A program made the translations under genes and the position numbers. 64,000 nucleotides of DNA from positions 6,014,001-6,078,000 of the forward strand of contig NZ_CP079865.1 of assembly GCF_025263565.1 (NCBI RefSeq), in the 5' to 3' direction. Position 1 is the first letter of the stretch. Every line of letters starts with the position of its first letter. The notes beneath the pieces are model-generated. The model was not told the origin of the DNA, did no database searches, and worked only from the letters and a program-made list of their open reading frames with translations. This DNA comes from Mycobacterium sp. SMC-8. Lineage in GTDB: Bacteria; Actinomycetota; Actinomycetes; Mycobacteriales; Mycobacteriaceae. Positions 1-8,817 of this stretch are shown in pieces.

Positions 1-2533
1 TCTTGCACAGGGTCACGAAGAACGGCACGTCGGCCGGGTGCAGCCGGACCGCCTCGGCGTCCGGGTAACGGGCCAGCAGCGCGGCGACCGCGGTGTCCGG
101 GTTGTCCAACAGCGCCTGGCCTTCGGCGCCGACGAAGAGCGACTCGATGGGGCCTGAGTCCTTTTCATGCAGACGGGCCTCGGCGCGCTTGAGCATCTCC
201 TCGAAGCGGTCCCGCCAGGTATCGGCCAGCCACGGGCTGCCCACCCCGGCGGTGTCGGCGGTGCTGTCGCCGTCTCCGATCGCCAGCTCGATGTAACGCT
301 GCAGCCACTGGAGGTAGGTCATGTCGCCGACGTCGCCGAAGTACGGCTTGGCGGTGGCGGCCATGGCGGCGATCAGCTCGTCGCGACGCTCGGCGACGGC
401 GTCGGCGTCGCCGGCGACCTCGTCGAGCAGGCGGCCGCACCGGGACGCGGTGTTGTCGATCTCGTGGATGTCGGCGCCGAGCTGGCTGCGGCCGCTGGCC
501 ATGCCGTTGATCGCCTTACCCGCCCCGACCCAGGTCTCGGTGCCGTTGGTGTCGACGAGCAGCTGCTTGACCGCCGGCGACGTGGTGGCCTCCAGGGTGG
601 CCATCGCGGCGGTGCCGACCAGGATGCCGTCGACCGGCATCTCCGGGAACCCGTAGGGCTTGGCCCATTCGCCGGACAGGTATTCGGCGGCCCGCTCCGG
701 GGTGCCGATGCCGCCGCCGACGCAGATCGTGATGTTCGCGTGCTTGCGCAGATCGCCGTAGGTGCTCAGGAGCAGGTCGTCGAGGTCCTCCCACGAATGG
801 TGGCCGCCGGCGCGACCGCCCTCGATGTGGACGATGACGTCACGGCCGGGCACCTCGGCGGCGATCTTGATCACGGACTTGATCTGGTCGACCGTGCCCG
901 GCTTGAACACCACGTTGCTGATGCCGACGGTGTGGAGCTCTTCGATCAGGTCGACGGCCTCTTCGAGGTCCGGGATGCCCGCGGTGACGACCACGCCGTC
1001 GATCGGGGCGCCCGACTGACGGGCCTTCTGGACCAGCCGCTTGCCGCCGACCTGCAGCTTCCACAGGTACGGGTCGAGGAACAGCGAGTTGAACTGGATC
1101 GCCCGGCCCGGCTCCAGCAGCTGGGTCAGCTCCTCGATGCGGGCGTCGAAGATTTCTTCGGTGACCTGACCACCACCGGCCAGCTCGGCCCAGTGGCCGG
1201 CATTGGCGGCGGCGGCGACGATCTTGGCGTCCACGGTGGTCGGCGTCATGCCGGCGAGCAGGATCGGCGAGCGTCCGGTCAGCCGGGTGAACTTGGTCGA
1301 CGCCTTCACCGAACCGTCGGGCAGCGCGACCGGCTTGGGTGCGTAGCTCGACCAGGCCGGTGCGACCGCGGGTGCGGCGCCCACGGTGAACAGGCTGCGC
1401 TGGCCGGCGCGGGTGGCGGCCGCGACGATGCCGATGCCCAAACCGCGAATCACAGGCGCGGTCAGGCGGGTGACGGTGTCGCTGGGCCCCAGGTCGACGA
1501 TCCACTTGGCGCCGGCGGCGGCCAGGCCCTCGACCTCGCTGACCCAGTCCACGGGGTTGACGAAGATCGCCTCGGTGAGCTCGCGGGTGAGCTCGCGGTC
1601 CAGGCCGGTGCGCGACGCCCACTCGTTGACGAGGTCGATGCCGCCGGCCAGGCGCGGCGTGTGGAAGCCGACCTCGACGTTGAGCTGGTTGAAGATCGGG
1701 CGGAAGATCGCGCCGCCACGGACCTTGTTCTTGCGCTCGGCCTCTTCCTTCTCGGTGATCTTCTCGCAGTACAGCTCGAAGCGGGCGAGCTGTTCGGGGG
1801 TCCCGGTGATCACCACGGAGCGCCGGCCGTTGCGGATGGACAGCGCCGGCGGCAGCACCGTACGGACATCCTGGGCGAACTCGTCGAGGAGCTCGGCGAT
1901 GCGGGCGGGGTCGACGTTGAGGACCGACACCATCGGCGACTTGTCGCCGCGGCCGACCATGCCACAGCGCCGGGACACCAGGGAGCCGGCCGCACCGATC
2001 AGCTGACCGATGGCCAGCAGTTCGACATCGCGGGCGCCTCCGGCCTTCAGTGACTCCACGGCGGTGACGCCCTGGGAGTGACCTGCGATGGCCACCGGCG
2101 GGTGCGCGTCGAGGTCGAGGCCCTGACGCTTGAGCGCGCGCTGGGCCGCCATCTGGGTGAGCAGGATGCCGGGCCCCGAGATCGCCGCGGTGGTGAGGTC
2201 CTTGGCGGCGGGCAGCGGCTCGTCGGCAGCCAGCGCGCGGATCCACTTCATCGGCTCGAAGCCGATCGGCCGGACCACCACCAGCTCGCGAGCCAACGGC
2301 TCGAGCAGCAGCTCGGCCTCGGCCACCAGCTGGCTGATCTCGGATTCGATTCCGGCGGAGTTGACGAGCTCTTCGAGGTTCTCCAGCCACGGACCGCCCT
2401 GGCCGCCGAACGCCACCGCGTAGGGCTCGCCGGAGTGCAGCCGATCGACGAGAGCGTGCGTACCCGACAAGGGCTCGAAGTCTGTCTGGCCGTCAGAGCT
2501 GGTGGCCGCACGGTGCTGGTCGTTGATCGTCAC
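1..2533 (-). CDS. fas: Type I fatty acid synthase, N-terminal part (runs off left edge)
   Basis: Multifunctional cytosolic FAS-I, which makes C16-C26 acyl-CoAs used for membrane lipids and as mycolate primers. The first 844 codons are in the window and the rest lies to the left. The GTG start at 2533 follows a GAGGAG ribosome site and gives VTINDQHRA. The conserved stretch PYAVAFGGQGGPWLE lies near residues 42-56, and the acyltransferase nucleophile motif GHSQG is at residues 151-155. The actinobacterial FAS-I order is AT-ER-DH-MPT-ACP-KR-KS, so the window should hold AT and the start of ER. Family assignment is secure; the catalytic completeness of the unseen part is unknown. Confidence 0.95.
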   Translation of the reverse strand, partial: MTINDQHRAATSSDGQTDFEPLSGTHALVDRLHSGEPYAVAFGGQGGPWLENLEELVNSAGIESEISQLVAEAELLLEPLARELVVVRPIGFEPMKWIRALAADEPLPAAKDLTTAAISGPGILLTQMAAQRALKRQGLDLDAHPPVAIAGHSQGVTAVESLKAGGARDVELLAIGQLIGAAGSLVSRRCGMVGRGDKSPMVSVLNVDPARIAELLDEFAQDVRTVLPPALSIRNGRRSVVITGTPEQLARFELYCEKITEKEEAERKNKVRGGAIFRPIFNQLNVEVGFHTPRLAGGIDLVNEWASRTGLDRELTRELTEAIFVNPVDWVSEVEGLAAAGAKWIVDLGPSDTVTRLTAPVIRGLGIGIVAAATRAGQRSLFTVGAAPAVAPAWSSYAPKPVALPDGSVKASTKFTRLTGRSPILLAGMTPTTVDAKIVAAAANAGHWAELAGGGQVTEEIFDARIEELTQLLEPGRAIQFNSLFLDPYLWKLQVGGKRLVQKARQSGAPIDGVVVTAGIPDLEEAVDLIEELHTVGISNVVFKPGTVDQIKSVIKIAAEVPGRDVIVHIEGGRAGGHHSWEDLDDLLLSTYGDLRKHANITICVGGGIGTPERAAEYLSGEWAKPYGFPEMPVDGILVGTAAMATLEATTSPAVKQLLVDTNGTETWVGAGKAINGMASGRSQLGADIHEIDNTASRCGRLLDEVAGDADAVAERRDELIAAMAATAKPYFGDVGDMTYLQWLQRYIELAIGDGDSTADTAGVGSPWLADTWRDRFEEMLKRAEARLHEKDSGPIESLFVGAEGQALLDNPDTAVAALLARYPDAEAVRLHPADVPFFVTLCK

Positions 2534-3121
2534 GTCTTGTGTTCTCCTCAGGTCCTTCAATCGCGCTGCGATCGCGTGTTCACGGTCGTCTCGGGCTGGT
2601 GGGCTCGTCGTGGATGGTCCGCACTGCCCGTGCGGCCACTGCGATTCGGCGTCGAATCCTGCTGGTGTCGGCGGCGGTCCCTGGAGGGCACAGTCGCCCT
2701 TCCTCTCTAAGGGGCCCGCACATCGGACACTTCAGCCGTACTAAGAGTGTCATAAGAGACTGCCCCAGTTTCCCGCCCTAAATGGTTACTGGCGAGTTCT
2801 ACGCACCGGTAACAGTGCGCTACATAATGGGGGCTCCGAACCGCCCGCGGGTTATCCATGACAAACGTCCTGCATGCGGGTGGTTACGGTTGAGTAGGAT
2901 AGAAGTGCAGTTCAAAGCAGCATTGTTACACAATCGTTATCTGATAATCTTCGTTCGCACGTCGCGTCGCCCGTCGGCACACACAGACGACAAGATCGTC
3001 GAAAGTGTGTGGTCCTGTTTTCGCTCGGCGGATACATGTTTGCTGGAATACCCTACCGACGGGTAAGGATGCAGCCGTTCCGTCCACAGCGCCCGGACTG
3101 CGGGCCGATTCGCCGGGCCCC
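2534..3121. other. Long gene-free region upstream of fas
   Basis: A 588-base stretch between the fas start and the MerR gene stop, with lower GC than its flanks from about 2720 to 3060. No open frame in it has a convincing ribosome site or a recognisable product. It must hold the fas promoter and leader. An imperfect inverted repeat at 2785-2813 is listed separately. I see no RNA gene. Confidence 0.6.
2785..2813. promoter_or_regulatory. Imperfect inverted repeat upstream of fas, candidate FasR-type operator
   Basis: Arms GTTACTGG (2785-2792) and CCGGTAAC (2806-2813) match at 7 of 8 positions across a 13-base spacer, about 250 bases upstream of the fas GTG. Mycobacterial fas is known to be activated by the TetR protein FasR at inverted repeats in this promoter. 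Identifying this repeat as that site is inference. Confidence 0.35.
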
Positions 3122-3862
3122 TCAGGCGCCTCGACGAGGTTCCCAGGCGCCGCTGAGCAGGATCCCGGCGGTGTATTCGGAGGCCGAAGCGACCATGCAG
3201 CGGCGGGTGGCCTGGTCGAACCGCGTGACCATCACCTGCTCCCCCAGCGCGCGATAGTCCTGAACCGCCCGGCGGATCTCGTCCATCTCGTCCGGCCGCG
3301 GGAGGTAGTCGGCGCCGATCCGGGTCCGGTAGAGCTCTTCGAGACTCGTCACGAAAGCCTCGGCCAGGTCGTCGACCGAATCCTCGGCGGCTTCGACAAA
3401 CCTCAGGAGCGCCCGGACATACAGCGCGGGATCCGGCGAATGGGCCAAGATGTCGGCAGCAGCACCGTCGGTCATCACGACCCGGCCGTTCTCGATCTCG
3501 GCCAGTCCGTAGCCGGCCAGCTTGCGAGCCTCCTCGCTGTCGGCGTCGATCGCGACGGCTGCCGGGGCGGACTCGGGCTCCGGTGTCCCTTCGCCGAGCA
3601 CAGCCTGCTGCAGCCCCAGGATGTCGGCCAGATCGGTGCCCTGGCGCATGCTGGCGAAGAACTCGGCGATGTGAGCCGAGTTGTAGCCCTTCCGGAGTAG
3701 CTGACTGATGGTGTTGAGCTGGGACAGGTGATAGTCGTCGTACAGCGCTGAACGTCCGACCCGCCGCGGGGGGTCCAGCAGACCTCGCTCCCGGTAGGCC
3801 CTGATATTCCTGGCGCTGATGCCGGATTCCCGCGCCAGATCTTCCAGCCGGTACTCAGCCAC
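3122..3862 (-). CDS. MerR-family transcriptional regulator
   Basis: A 246-residue DNA-binding regulator. The N-terminus carries a MerR winged helix-turn-helix (MAEYRLEDLARESGISARN, then YRERGLLDPP and LYDDYHLSQL, residues 1-50), followed by helices for dimerisation. The C-terminal half (about 95-246) is an alpha-helical domain without the Cys cluster of metal-sensing MerRs, so the ligand is probably organic or absent. It is divergent from the MFS transporter at 4192 across 329 bases, and a short palindrome at 3914-3924 lies in its own promoter region. Control of the transporter is a context inference. It is not FasR, which is a TetR protein. Confidence 0.85.
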   Translation of the reverse strand: MAEYRLEDLARESGISARNIRAYRERGLLDPPRRVGRSALYDDYHLSQLNTISQLLRKGYNSAHIAEFFASMRQGTDLADILGLQQAVLGEGTPEPESAPAAVAIDADSEEARKLAGYGLAEIENGRVVMTDGAAADILAHSPDPALYVRALLRFVEAAEDSVDDLAEAFVTSLEELYRTRIGADYLPRPDEMDEIRRAVQDYRALGEQVMVTRFDQATRRCMVASASEYTAGILLSGAWEPRRGA

Positions 3863-4191
3863 GCGTCACCGCCCCCCACATCCGAAGCGGCGGGCTGATC
3901 CACGGCCGCGATCGTGCATTGCACCACTTTACCCGCGGATCGACGCTACGAGCGAAGTAAATGCACACCGGCTTTTCGAGCAGTGTAGGTCGTCGACGAT
4001 ACGACTATCAGCGCAAATACTGCACCGTGTGAAATTTCTATGCCGACAACTGCAGATTCAGCCAACTCTGACGCCACCGCAAGCCGGCTCCGGCCGGAAT
4101 TCGATTGGCACTGACGGGGCGGGGTACGGGAGGATGAGCTGTTCGCAGCCAGAGCAGGACATTAAGACAAAGCACGGCGGGAGGTGTGGGC
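3863..4191. other. Divergent intergenic region between MerR and MFS genes
   Basis: This 329-base region holds the promoters of both genes and a perfect short palindrome (3914-3924). I see no gene. The part near 3940-4070 is the most AT-rich, and rightward reading frames through it have no start with a ribosome site. Confidence 0.5.
3914..3924. promoter_or_regulatory. Short palindrome, possible MerR operator
   Basis: GTGCA-T-TGCAC is a perfect 11-base palindrome 51 bases upstream of the MerR start codon. MerR proteins usually bind dyads inside promoter spacers, so this is a reasonable autoregulatory site, but the motif is short and could be chance. Confidence 0.3.
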
Positions 4192-5448
4192 GTGCGTCCG
4201 TGGATCGTGTGGGCCACCGGGCTGTTCGCGTACATCGTCGCAGTGCTGGCTCGCACCACGCTCGGGGTGTCGGGCCTGGCCGCGGCCGACCGATTCTCCG
4301 CGGGTCCCAGTCTGCTGTCGACGTTCGTGGTGCTCCAGGTCGTCGTGTACGCGGGGGCTCAGGTGCCCGCCGGCCTGCTCCTCGACCGGTTCGGGTCGCG
4401 AGCGCTGATCGCCTCCGGGGCGGCCCTGATGGCGGCGGGGCAGATGGCGCTCGCGTTCACCGAATCCCTGCCGACGGCGATCGCCGCCCGCGCCGTGGTC
4501 GGGCTCGGCGACGCGGTGACGTTCATCTCCGTGCTGCGTCTGGTCCCGCACTGGTTTCCCCCACGGCAGATCCCGGTGGTCACGCAGCTGACCGGCATCT
4601 GCGGACAGCTGGGCCAGGTGCTGTCCGCGGTTCCGTTCCTGGCGCTGCTGTCCGCCTCGGGATGGTCGGTGGCCTATGTCTCCGCTGCGGCGGTGGGTGT
4701 GCTGTCGCTCGTGTTGACGCTGGCCGTCGTCAGGAACACCCCGGACGGTTCGAAGAGCACCTCGGAGGCGATGACGGTCCGCGAGACGCTGCGCAGCGTG
4801 AAGACGGTGTGGCTGCGCCCGGGCACCCGACTGGGATTCTTCACCCACATGGGGACCCAGTTCTCGATCACCGTGTTCGCGCTGATGTGGGGACTGCCCT
4901 ATCTGACCGAAACGCAGGGGTTGTCGCCGGGTCTGGCCGGCGGCCTGCTGAGCCTGTCGGTGGTCACCGCCATCGGCGCGGGAGTGCTAATCGGGTTCCT
5001 GACCGGGCGCTACCCGCACCGCCGATCACGCATGGTGCTGATCATCATCGCCAGCAACGCGATCGCGTGGTCGGTGGTGCTCGCCTTGCCGGACGCGGCG
5101 CCGCTGTGGTTGCTGGTGGCGCTGGTCATGGTGATCTCGGTGGGCGGTCCCGGCTCGATGGTCGGCTTCGACTTCGCGAGGACCTTCAATTCGGGTGCGA
5201 CGCTGGGCACCGCGCAAGGCATGGTCAACATGGGCGGGTTCATCGCGTCGTTGTTGCTGATGCAGTCGATGGGCCTGGTGATGGAGGCCGCGGGCGGAAT
5301 CTCGTTCGACTCGTTCCGCACCGCCTGGACGCTTCAGTACGTCGTATGGGCGCTCGCCGTCATCGGCATCTTGATCACGCGGCGCAAGGCACGGCGGTTG
5401 CTGCGCGCCCAAGACGACCGGATGCTGCTAGAGGGGATCGAAGCCTAG
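4192..5448 (+). CDS. Major facilitator superfamily transporter
   Basis: A 418-residue polytopic inner-membrane protein with about 12 hydrophobic segments. LDRFGSR in the first inter-helix loop fits the MFS motif-A loop, and a long hydrophilic stretch in the middle (NTPDGSKSTSEAMTVRETL) is the usual N/C domain linker. GTG at 4192 is preferred because GGGAGG (4179-4184) sits 7 bases ahead; GTG at 4186 is only 1 base from that site. The substrate is unknown. It lies divergent from the MerR regulator. Its stop codon overlaps that of the convergent LtrA-like gene. Confidence 0.85.
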   Translation: MRPWIVWATGLFAYIVAVLARTTLGVSGLAAADRFSAGPSLLSTFVVLQVVVYAGAQVPAGLLLDRFGSRALIASGAALMAAGQMALAFTESLPTAIAARAVVGLGDAVTFISVLRLVPHWFPPRQIPVVTQLTGICGQLGQVLSAVPFLALLSASGWSVAYVSAAAVGVLSLVLTLAVVRNTPDGSKSTSEAMTVRETLRSVKTVWLRPGTRLGFFTHMGTQFSITVFALMWGLPYLTETQGLSPGLAGGLLSLSVVTAIGAGVLIGFLTGRYPHRRSRMVLIIIASNAIAWSVVLALPDAAPLWLLVALVMVISVGGPGSMVGFDFARTFNSGATLGTAQGMVNMGGFIASLLLMQSMGLVMEAAGGISFDSFRTAWTLQYVVWALAVIGILITRRKARRLLRAQDDRMLLEGIEA

Positions 5449-6692
5449 GGTTCGACCGCCGCCGCGACGCGCCGGTGCCCGACCAGTTCGTGACCGACGA
5501 CCGAAACCACCGGGGCCAGTGTCACCACCAGCAGACAGTTGGCCATCGAGATCCCGCGGTCGGCCAGCATCACCGCCACGGCGAGTACGGCGGCGGTCAG
5601 CACGACCATGACGACGTGAAACAGGTCCACGGTCCGCGTCATGGCCGCGTACAGGACATAGACCGTCGCGATGAAGACACCCACGGGTACGGCCACCGCA
5701 AGCACGGTGGCGACCGAAGACAGCGCCGAGTGGTGCTCGATGTAGTAGGCCGCCGCGTGCAATCCCGCGCCGGTGCCCACGATCGAGGCGAACACCACAA
5801 TGTGCACGTAGCCGAACCAGAAGGAGCGTTCTCGCCGTAGGTGCAGGATCTCGGCGTGGGGGAACATGTAGTAGATCCACCACATTCCGAACGTCAATCC
5901 CGTTCCCGCAACGGCGACGAACACGGCCTCGACCGACCATCCCTGCGCACCGACGACCGCCGTCAAGGACGCCACCGTGCCGACGACCCCTTCTCCAAGT
6001 GCGATGATGGTGAACAGCCCGTACCTCTCGACGATGTGATGGGCGTGCCAGGGTGTTCCACCCTGACGCCATTCGGCGACCACCGGCCCCGTCACCTCCA
6101 CGAGAACCAGCGACACCACGATCGCGGCGGTCACCGGCACCGAGGTATGGACGAAAATCGCCAGCACCCACCCGATCTGGGCGATCATGATCCACAGCGC
6201 GTAGGTCAAGCAGGCTCGGCGGCGCAGCGGGTCCTGCCCGGCGGCACGCAGCCACTGGGCGACCATCGCGACCCGCATCACGACATATCCGGCGACGACC
6301 ACCGTGTTGTCGACGTGCCCACCGTGTTCGATCGACGAGTACATCTGGGGCAATCCGAGCGCCAGGACGATGACGCCGACCATCTGCAGCATCGTCGTCA
6401 GCCGGTAGGGCCAGTCGTCGGTGTCGTACGCCGATGCGAACCAGCTGAAGTTGATCCACGCCCAGCACACCGCGAACATCGCGAAGAAGAATCCGGCCAG
6501 GCCCGGCACGACGTGCCCTGCGGCGAGCAGATGGGCGAACTCCGAGGCCGCGATCCCGAAAGCGATCACGAACGTCAGATCGAACAGCAGCTCCAGCGGC
6601 GTGGCGGTCCGCCCCGGCTCGTGTGTGTCCCGCCCGGACATCGGCCGGGTTCGGTGCGCTCGACCGGTGGATACGTGCACTTGCTCGCTCAC
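5445..6692 (-). CDS. Low temperature requirement A (LtrA)-like membrane protein
   Basis: A 415-residue integral membrane protein of the LtrA family. The N-terminal ATPLELLFDLTFVIAFGIAASEFAHL and the internal HHIVERYGLFTIIALGE segments are the diagnostic parts. About 10-12 hydrophobic segments follow. The biochemical role of LtrA proteins is not established; the name comes from a Listeria phenotype. The GTG start at 6692 is preceded by AGGAGAG; upstream in-frame codons lack the family's N-terminal pattern. The last codon shares the CTAG tetramer with the convergent MFS gene. Divergent neighbour: the ispD-like gene. Confidence 0.85.
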   Translation of the reverse strand: MSEQVHVSTGRAHRTRPMSGRDTHEPGRTATPLELLFDLTFVIAFGIAASEFAHLLAAGHVVPGLAGFFFAMFAVCWAWINFSWFASAYDTDDWPYRLTTMLQMVGVIVLALGLPQMYSSIEHGGHVDNTVVVAGYVVMRVAMVAQWLRAAGQDPLRRRACLTYALWIMIAQIGWVLAIFVHTSVPVTAAIVVSLVLVEVTGPVVAEWRQGGTPWHAHHIVERYGLFTIIALGEGVVGTVASLTAVVGAQGWSVEAVFVAVAGTGLTFGMWWIYYMFPHAEILHLRRERSFWFGYVHIVVFASIVGTGAGLHAAAYYIEHHSALSSVATVLAVAVPVGVFIATVYVLYAAMTRTVDLFHVVMVVLTAAVLAVAVMLADRGISMANCLLVVTLAPVVSVVGHELVGHRRVAAAVEP

Positions 6693-6762
6693 GGGCTCTC
6701 TCCTTTTGAACGTGGGGCAGAGCGTAGCGGCGCCTGCCGGCGTGCCACGATAAGGTTCGGCC

Positions 6763-7479
6763 ATGAACGCGGTCGGAGTGGTGTTGGCCGCGGGCCTGGG
6801 CACCCGGGTCGGCGCCGACGGCAACAAGGCCTACCTTCCGTTGGCGGGCCGCAGCATGTTGGCCTGGTCGTTGGACACGCTGATCAACCTCCCCGACATC
6901 GCCCGCACGGTACTTGTCCACCGCCGCGGCGAGTTCGAGCTCGCACGTGACACCCTGAAGCACGAGATCGACTGCACCACAGTTGAATTCGTTGAGGGTG
7001 GGGACAGCAGGCACGCGTCGGAGACCAACGTGGTGCGGTATCTGGCCGACGACATCGAGGCCGGGGCCGTGGACGTCGTCGTCATTCACGACGCCGCGCG
7101 CCCGCTGGCCGGGCCCGGCATGTTCGTCGAGGCGATCACGTTGGCCCGGCAGTTCGGTGGCGCGCTGCCGGCGCTGCCGATCCGGGATGTGGCGCGGGCG
7201 GGCGGCGACGGCCTGAAACGCGTGGCCGACGACGCGTTGCTCGTCCGGGTCCAGACCCCCCAGGCTTTCCGCGCACGCGACCTGCTGCACGCCTACCGCA
7301 GCGCCTCGCGCGACGATTTCGAAGGCACCGACACGTCGTCGTGCGTCGAGCGCTACACCCGGGTCGAGGTCCGGACGTTCCGGGGCCGCACAGACAATCT
7401 CAAGGTCACCTACGCCCGTGACGTCGCGGTGGCGCACCACCTTCTGATCAACGCGGGGAGTCCTGCCGACCCTCGATGA
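6763..7479 (+). CDS. IspD-family cytidylyltransferase (2-C-methyl-D-erythritol 4-phosphate type)
   Basis: A 238-residue nucleotidyltransferase. All IspD signatures are present: LAAGLGTR (8-15) with the conserved Lys22, HDAARP (109-114), QTPQAF (164-169), and DNLKVTYARD (211-220) with a conserved Lys. It should transfer CMP to a phosphorylated polyol, MEP in the non-mevalonate isoprenoid route. It is not next to ispF, as the housekeeping mycobacterial ispD usually is, so this may be a second copy or act on another polyol phosphate. Its last 32 bases overlap the convergent degenerate paralogue. Confidence 0.8.
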   Translation: MNAVGVVLAAGLGTRVGADGNKAYLPLAGRSMLAWSLDTLINLPDIARTVLVHRRGEFELARDTLKHEIDCTTVEFVEGGDSRHASETNVVRYLADDIEAGAVDVVVIHDAARPLAGPGMFVEAITLARQFGGALPALPIRDVARAGGDGLKRVADDALLVRVQTPQAFRARDLLHAYRSASRDDFEGTDTSSCVERYTRVEVRTFRGRTDNLKVTYARDVAVAHHLLINAGSPADPR

Positions 7480-8113
7480 GCGCGGCCAGGAAAGCCGCCT
7501 CTGCGGGCAGCTCGAATCTCATGGCGTCGGTGTCGCCGTCGACAAGCGTCAGCGCCACGTCTGCGGCCAGTGCGGCCGACAGTTCGTCGAAAGGCTCGCC
7601 GGTGCTGAGCAACCTGAGCAACACCGCGTGGTCGAATCCGCGCGGGTACTGGACGGTGCGCAACAGGGACCGGTCGATCGTCGCGGTGACCGTGCCGTGC
7701 GCGTCGACGGCTTTCACGCTGTCGGTCACCGGACGGATCGGCAGCGCCATGGCCGCACCGCCGCGCACCGCCGAGACCACCGCGTCGAGCATCATGTCGG
7801 CGATCAGCGGCCAGGCCGGATCGTGCAGCAGCACCGGTCCGTCGGCCGCGGCCGACAGGCCCGCCGCGATGCACTGCGCGCGGGTGCCCGGCGTGTCGGC
7901 GGCGACGACGCGGACCGCCGAGAACTCCGTCGCGGCAAGGGCCTCGCGCACGACGTCGGAATGGCGGGGGGCCGCGGCGATCACGACGTCGCAGGTCCGG
8001 GTAAGCGCGCCGACGATCCGGAGCAGCGGGGACTTGCCGCACACCGGGGTGAACACCGCGTCGCGGTGCTGCTCACCGTCCTCGGGCAGGGGCAAAATCG
8101 CCGTCACGGTCAC
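7448..8113 (-). CDS. Degenerate IspD-like nucleotidyltransferase paralogue
   Basis: A 221-residue protein with the size and order of IspD but eroded signatures. The N-terminal AAGxGxR loop is replaced by ILPLPEDGEQHRD, HDAARP has become HDPAWP (GPVLLHDPAWPL), and QTPQGF has become VQYPRGF. The fold is probably kept, but CTP binding and catalysis are doubtful. It converges on the intact paralogue with a 32-base 3' overlap. It could be a regulatory or non-catalytic relative; this is inference. Confidence 0.6.
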   Translation of the reverse strand: MTVTAILPLPEDGEQHRDAVFTPVCGKSPLLRIVGALTRTCDVVIAAAPRHSDVVREALAATEFSAVRVVAADTPGTRAQCIAAGLSAAADGPVLLHDPAWPLIADMMLDAVVSAVRGGAAMALPIRPVTDSVKAVDAHGTVTATIDRSLLRTVQYPRGFDHAVLLRLLSTGEPFDELSAALAADVALTLVDGDTDAMRFELPAEAAFLAALIEGRQDSPR

Positions 8114-8133
8114 GGCGTCCGAGGCTATACCGA

Positions 8134-8817
8134 TCAGACCGGGTCGAACGACTCGATCAGCCAGTTGCCGTCGATCTTCTTCAGACCGACCTTGACGCTG
8201 CTCGCGGCGAACGCCCCGTCCGGGTTCTCCTTGCTGGTGGTGGCCTGGTTGATGAACACCAGCACCTCGGCGGAGTCCGGTTGGATATCCGACACGGCCG
8301 CACGCACCACCGAGGCCGCTGTCTTCACCGACTTCTCCTTGGCCGCGGGCGTGACGATCTGCTCGGTGAACTGCGTGTAATAGGACAGGAAATCGCCGGT
8401 CAGCTTGGCCTTGGCGTTCGTGAAGTCCTGATCCAGGGATTCGGGTGAATACGACAACAGCGCGACCGTTCCGGTCTTGGCGGCATCGAGAGCCACCTGT
8501 GCCGCCGCGGGGTCGGTCTGCTGATCCGGCCGATAGTCGTTGACATACAGCCAGCCGGCGATGCCGGCCGAGGCCAGCAGCGCGACGGCCAACAGGATCG
8601 CGCTGACCAGGCCCCGCCTCGAACGGCGCGGAGCTTTCGCGGCCGCTTCATCGCCGGCGTCGCCGCCTGACCGTTGCCCGGCCGCCGAGGCGTCATCGCC
8701 GTCCGGATCGATGTCACCGCCGTCCGCGTCGACGGCCTCGTCAGCGTTCGCATCGGCAGTCACGGCGGCGTTCTCGTCGGCCTCCACGTCGTCCTCGGTG
8801 CGTTGGTCGTCGCTCAC
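8134..8817 (-). CDS. Mce-associated membrane protein (second of pair)
   Basis: A 227-residue protein with an acidic, Asp/Ala-rich N-terminal region (1-60), a basic stop (RRSRRG), one membrane helix (about 70-92) and an extracytoplasmic domain with the Mce-associated pattern (VALLSYSPESLDQDF, then YYTQFTEQIVTPAAKEK, then a C-terminal GNWLIESFDPV). Such Mas proteins accompany mce operons and are thought to stabilise or link Mce complexes. It overlaps the upstream mas gene by four bases (ATGA). The pair lies about 10 kb downstream of mceF. Confidence 0.8.
   Translation of the reverse strand: MSDDQRTEDDVEADENAAVTADANADEAVDADGGDIDPDGDDASAAGQRSGGDAGDEAAAKAPRRSRRGLVSAILLAVALLASAGIAGWLYVNDYRPDQQTDPAAAQVALDAAKTGTVALLSYSPESLDQDFTNAKAKLTGDFLSYYTQFTEQIVTPAAKEKSVKTAASVVRAAVSDIQPDSAEVLVFINQATTSKENPDGAFAASSVKVGLKKIDGNWLIESFDPV

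Noticed and set aside
167..2053. Long rightward open frame opposite fas
   Set aside because: It is the mirror of the fas coding strand in high-GC DNA; it has no ribosome site and no recognisable domain.
3819..5840. Long rightward frame across MFS and LtrA genes
   Set aside because: Arg/Gly-rich low-complexity translation with no domain; shadow of the MFS gene in another frame.
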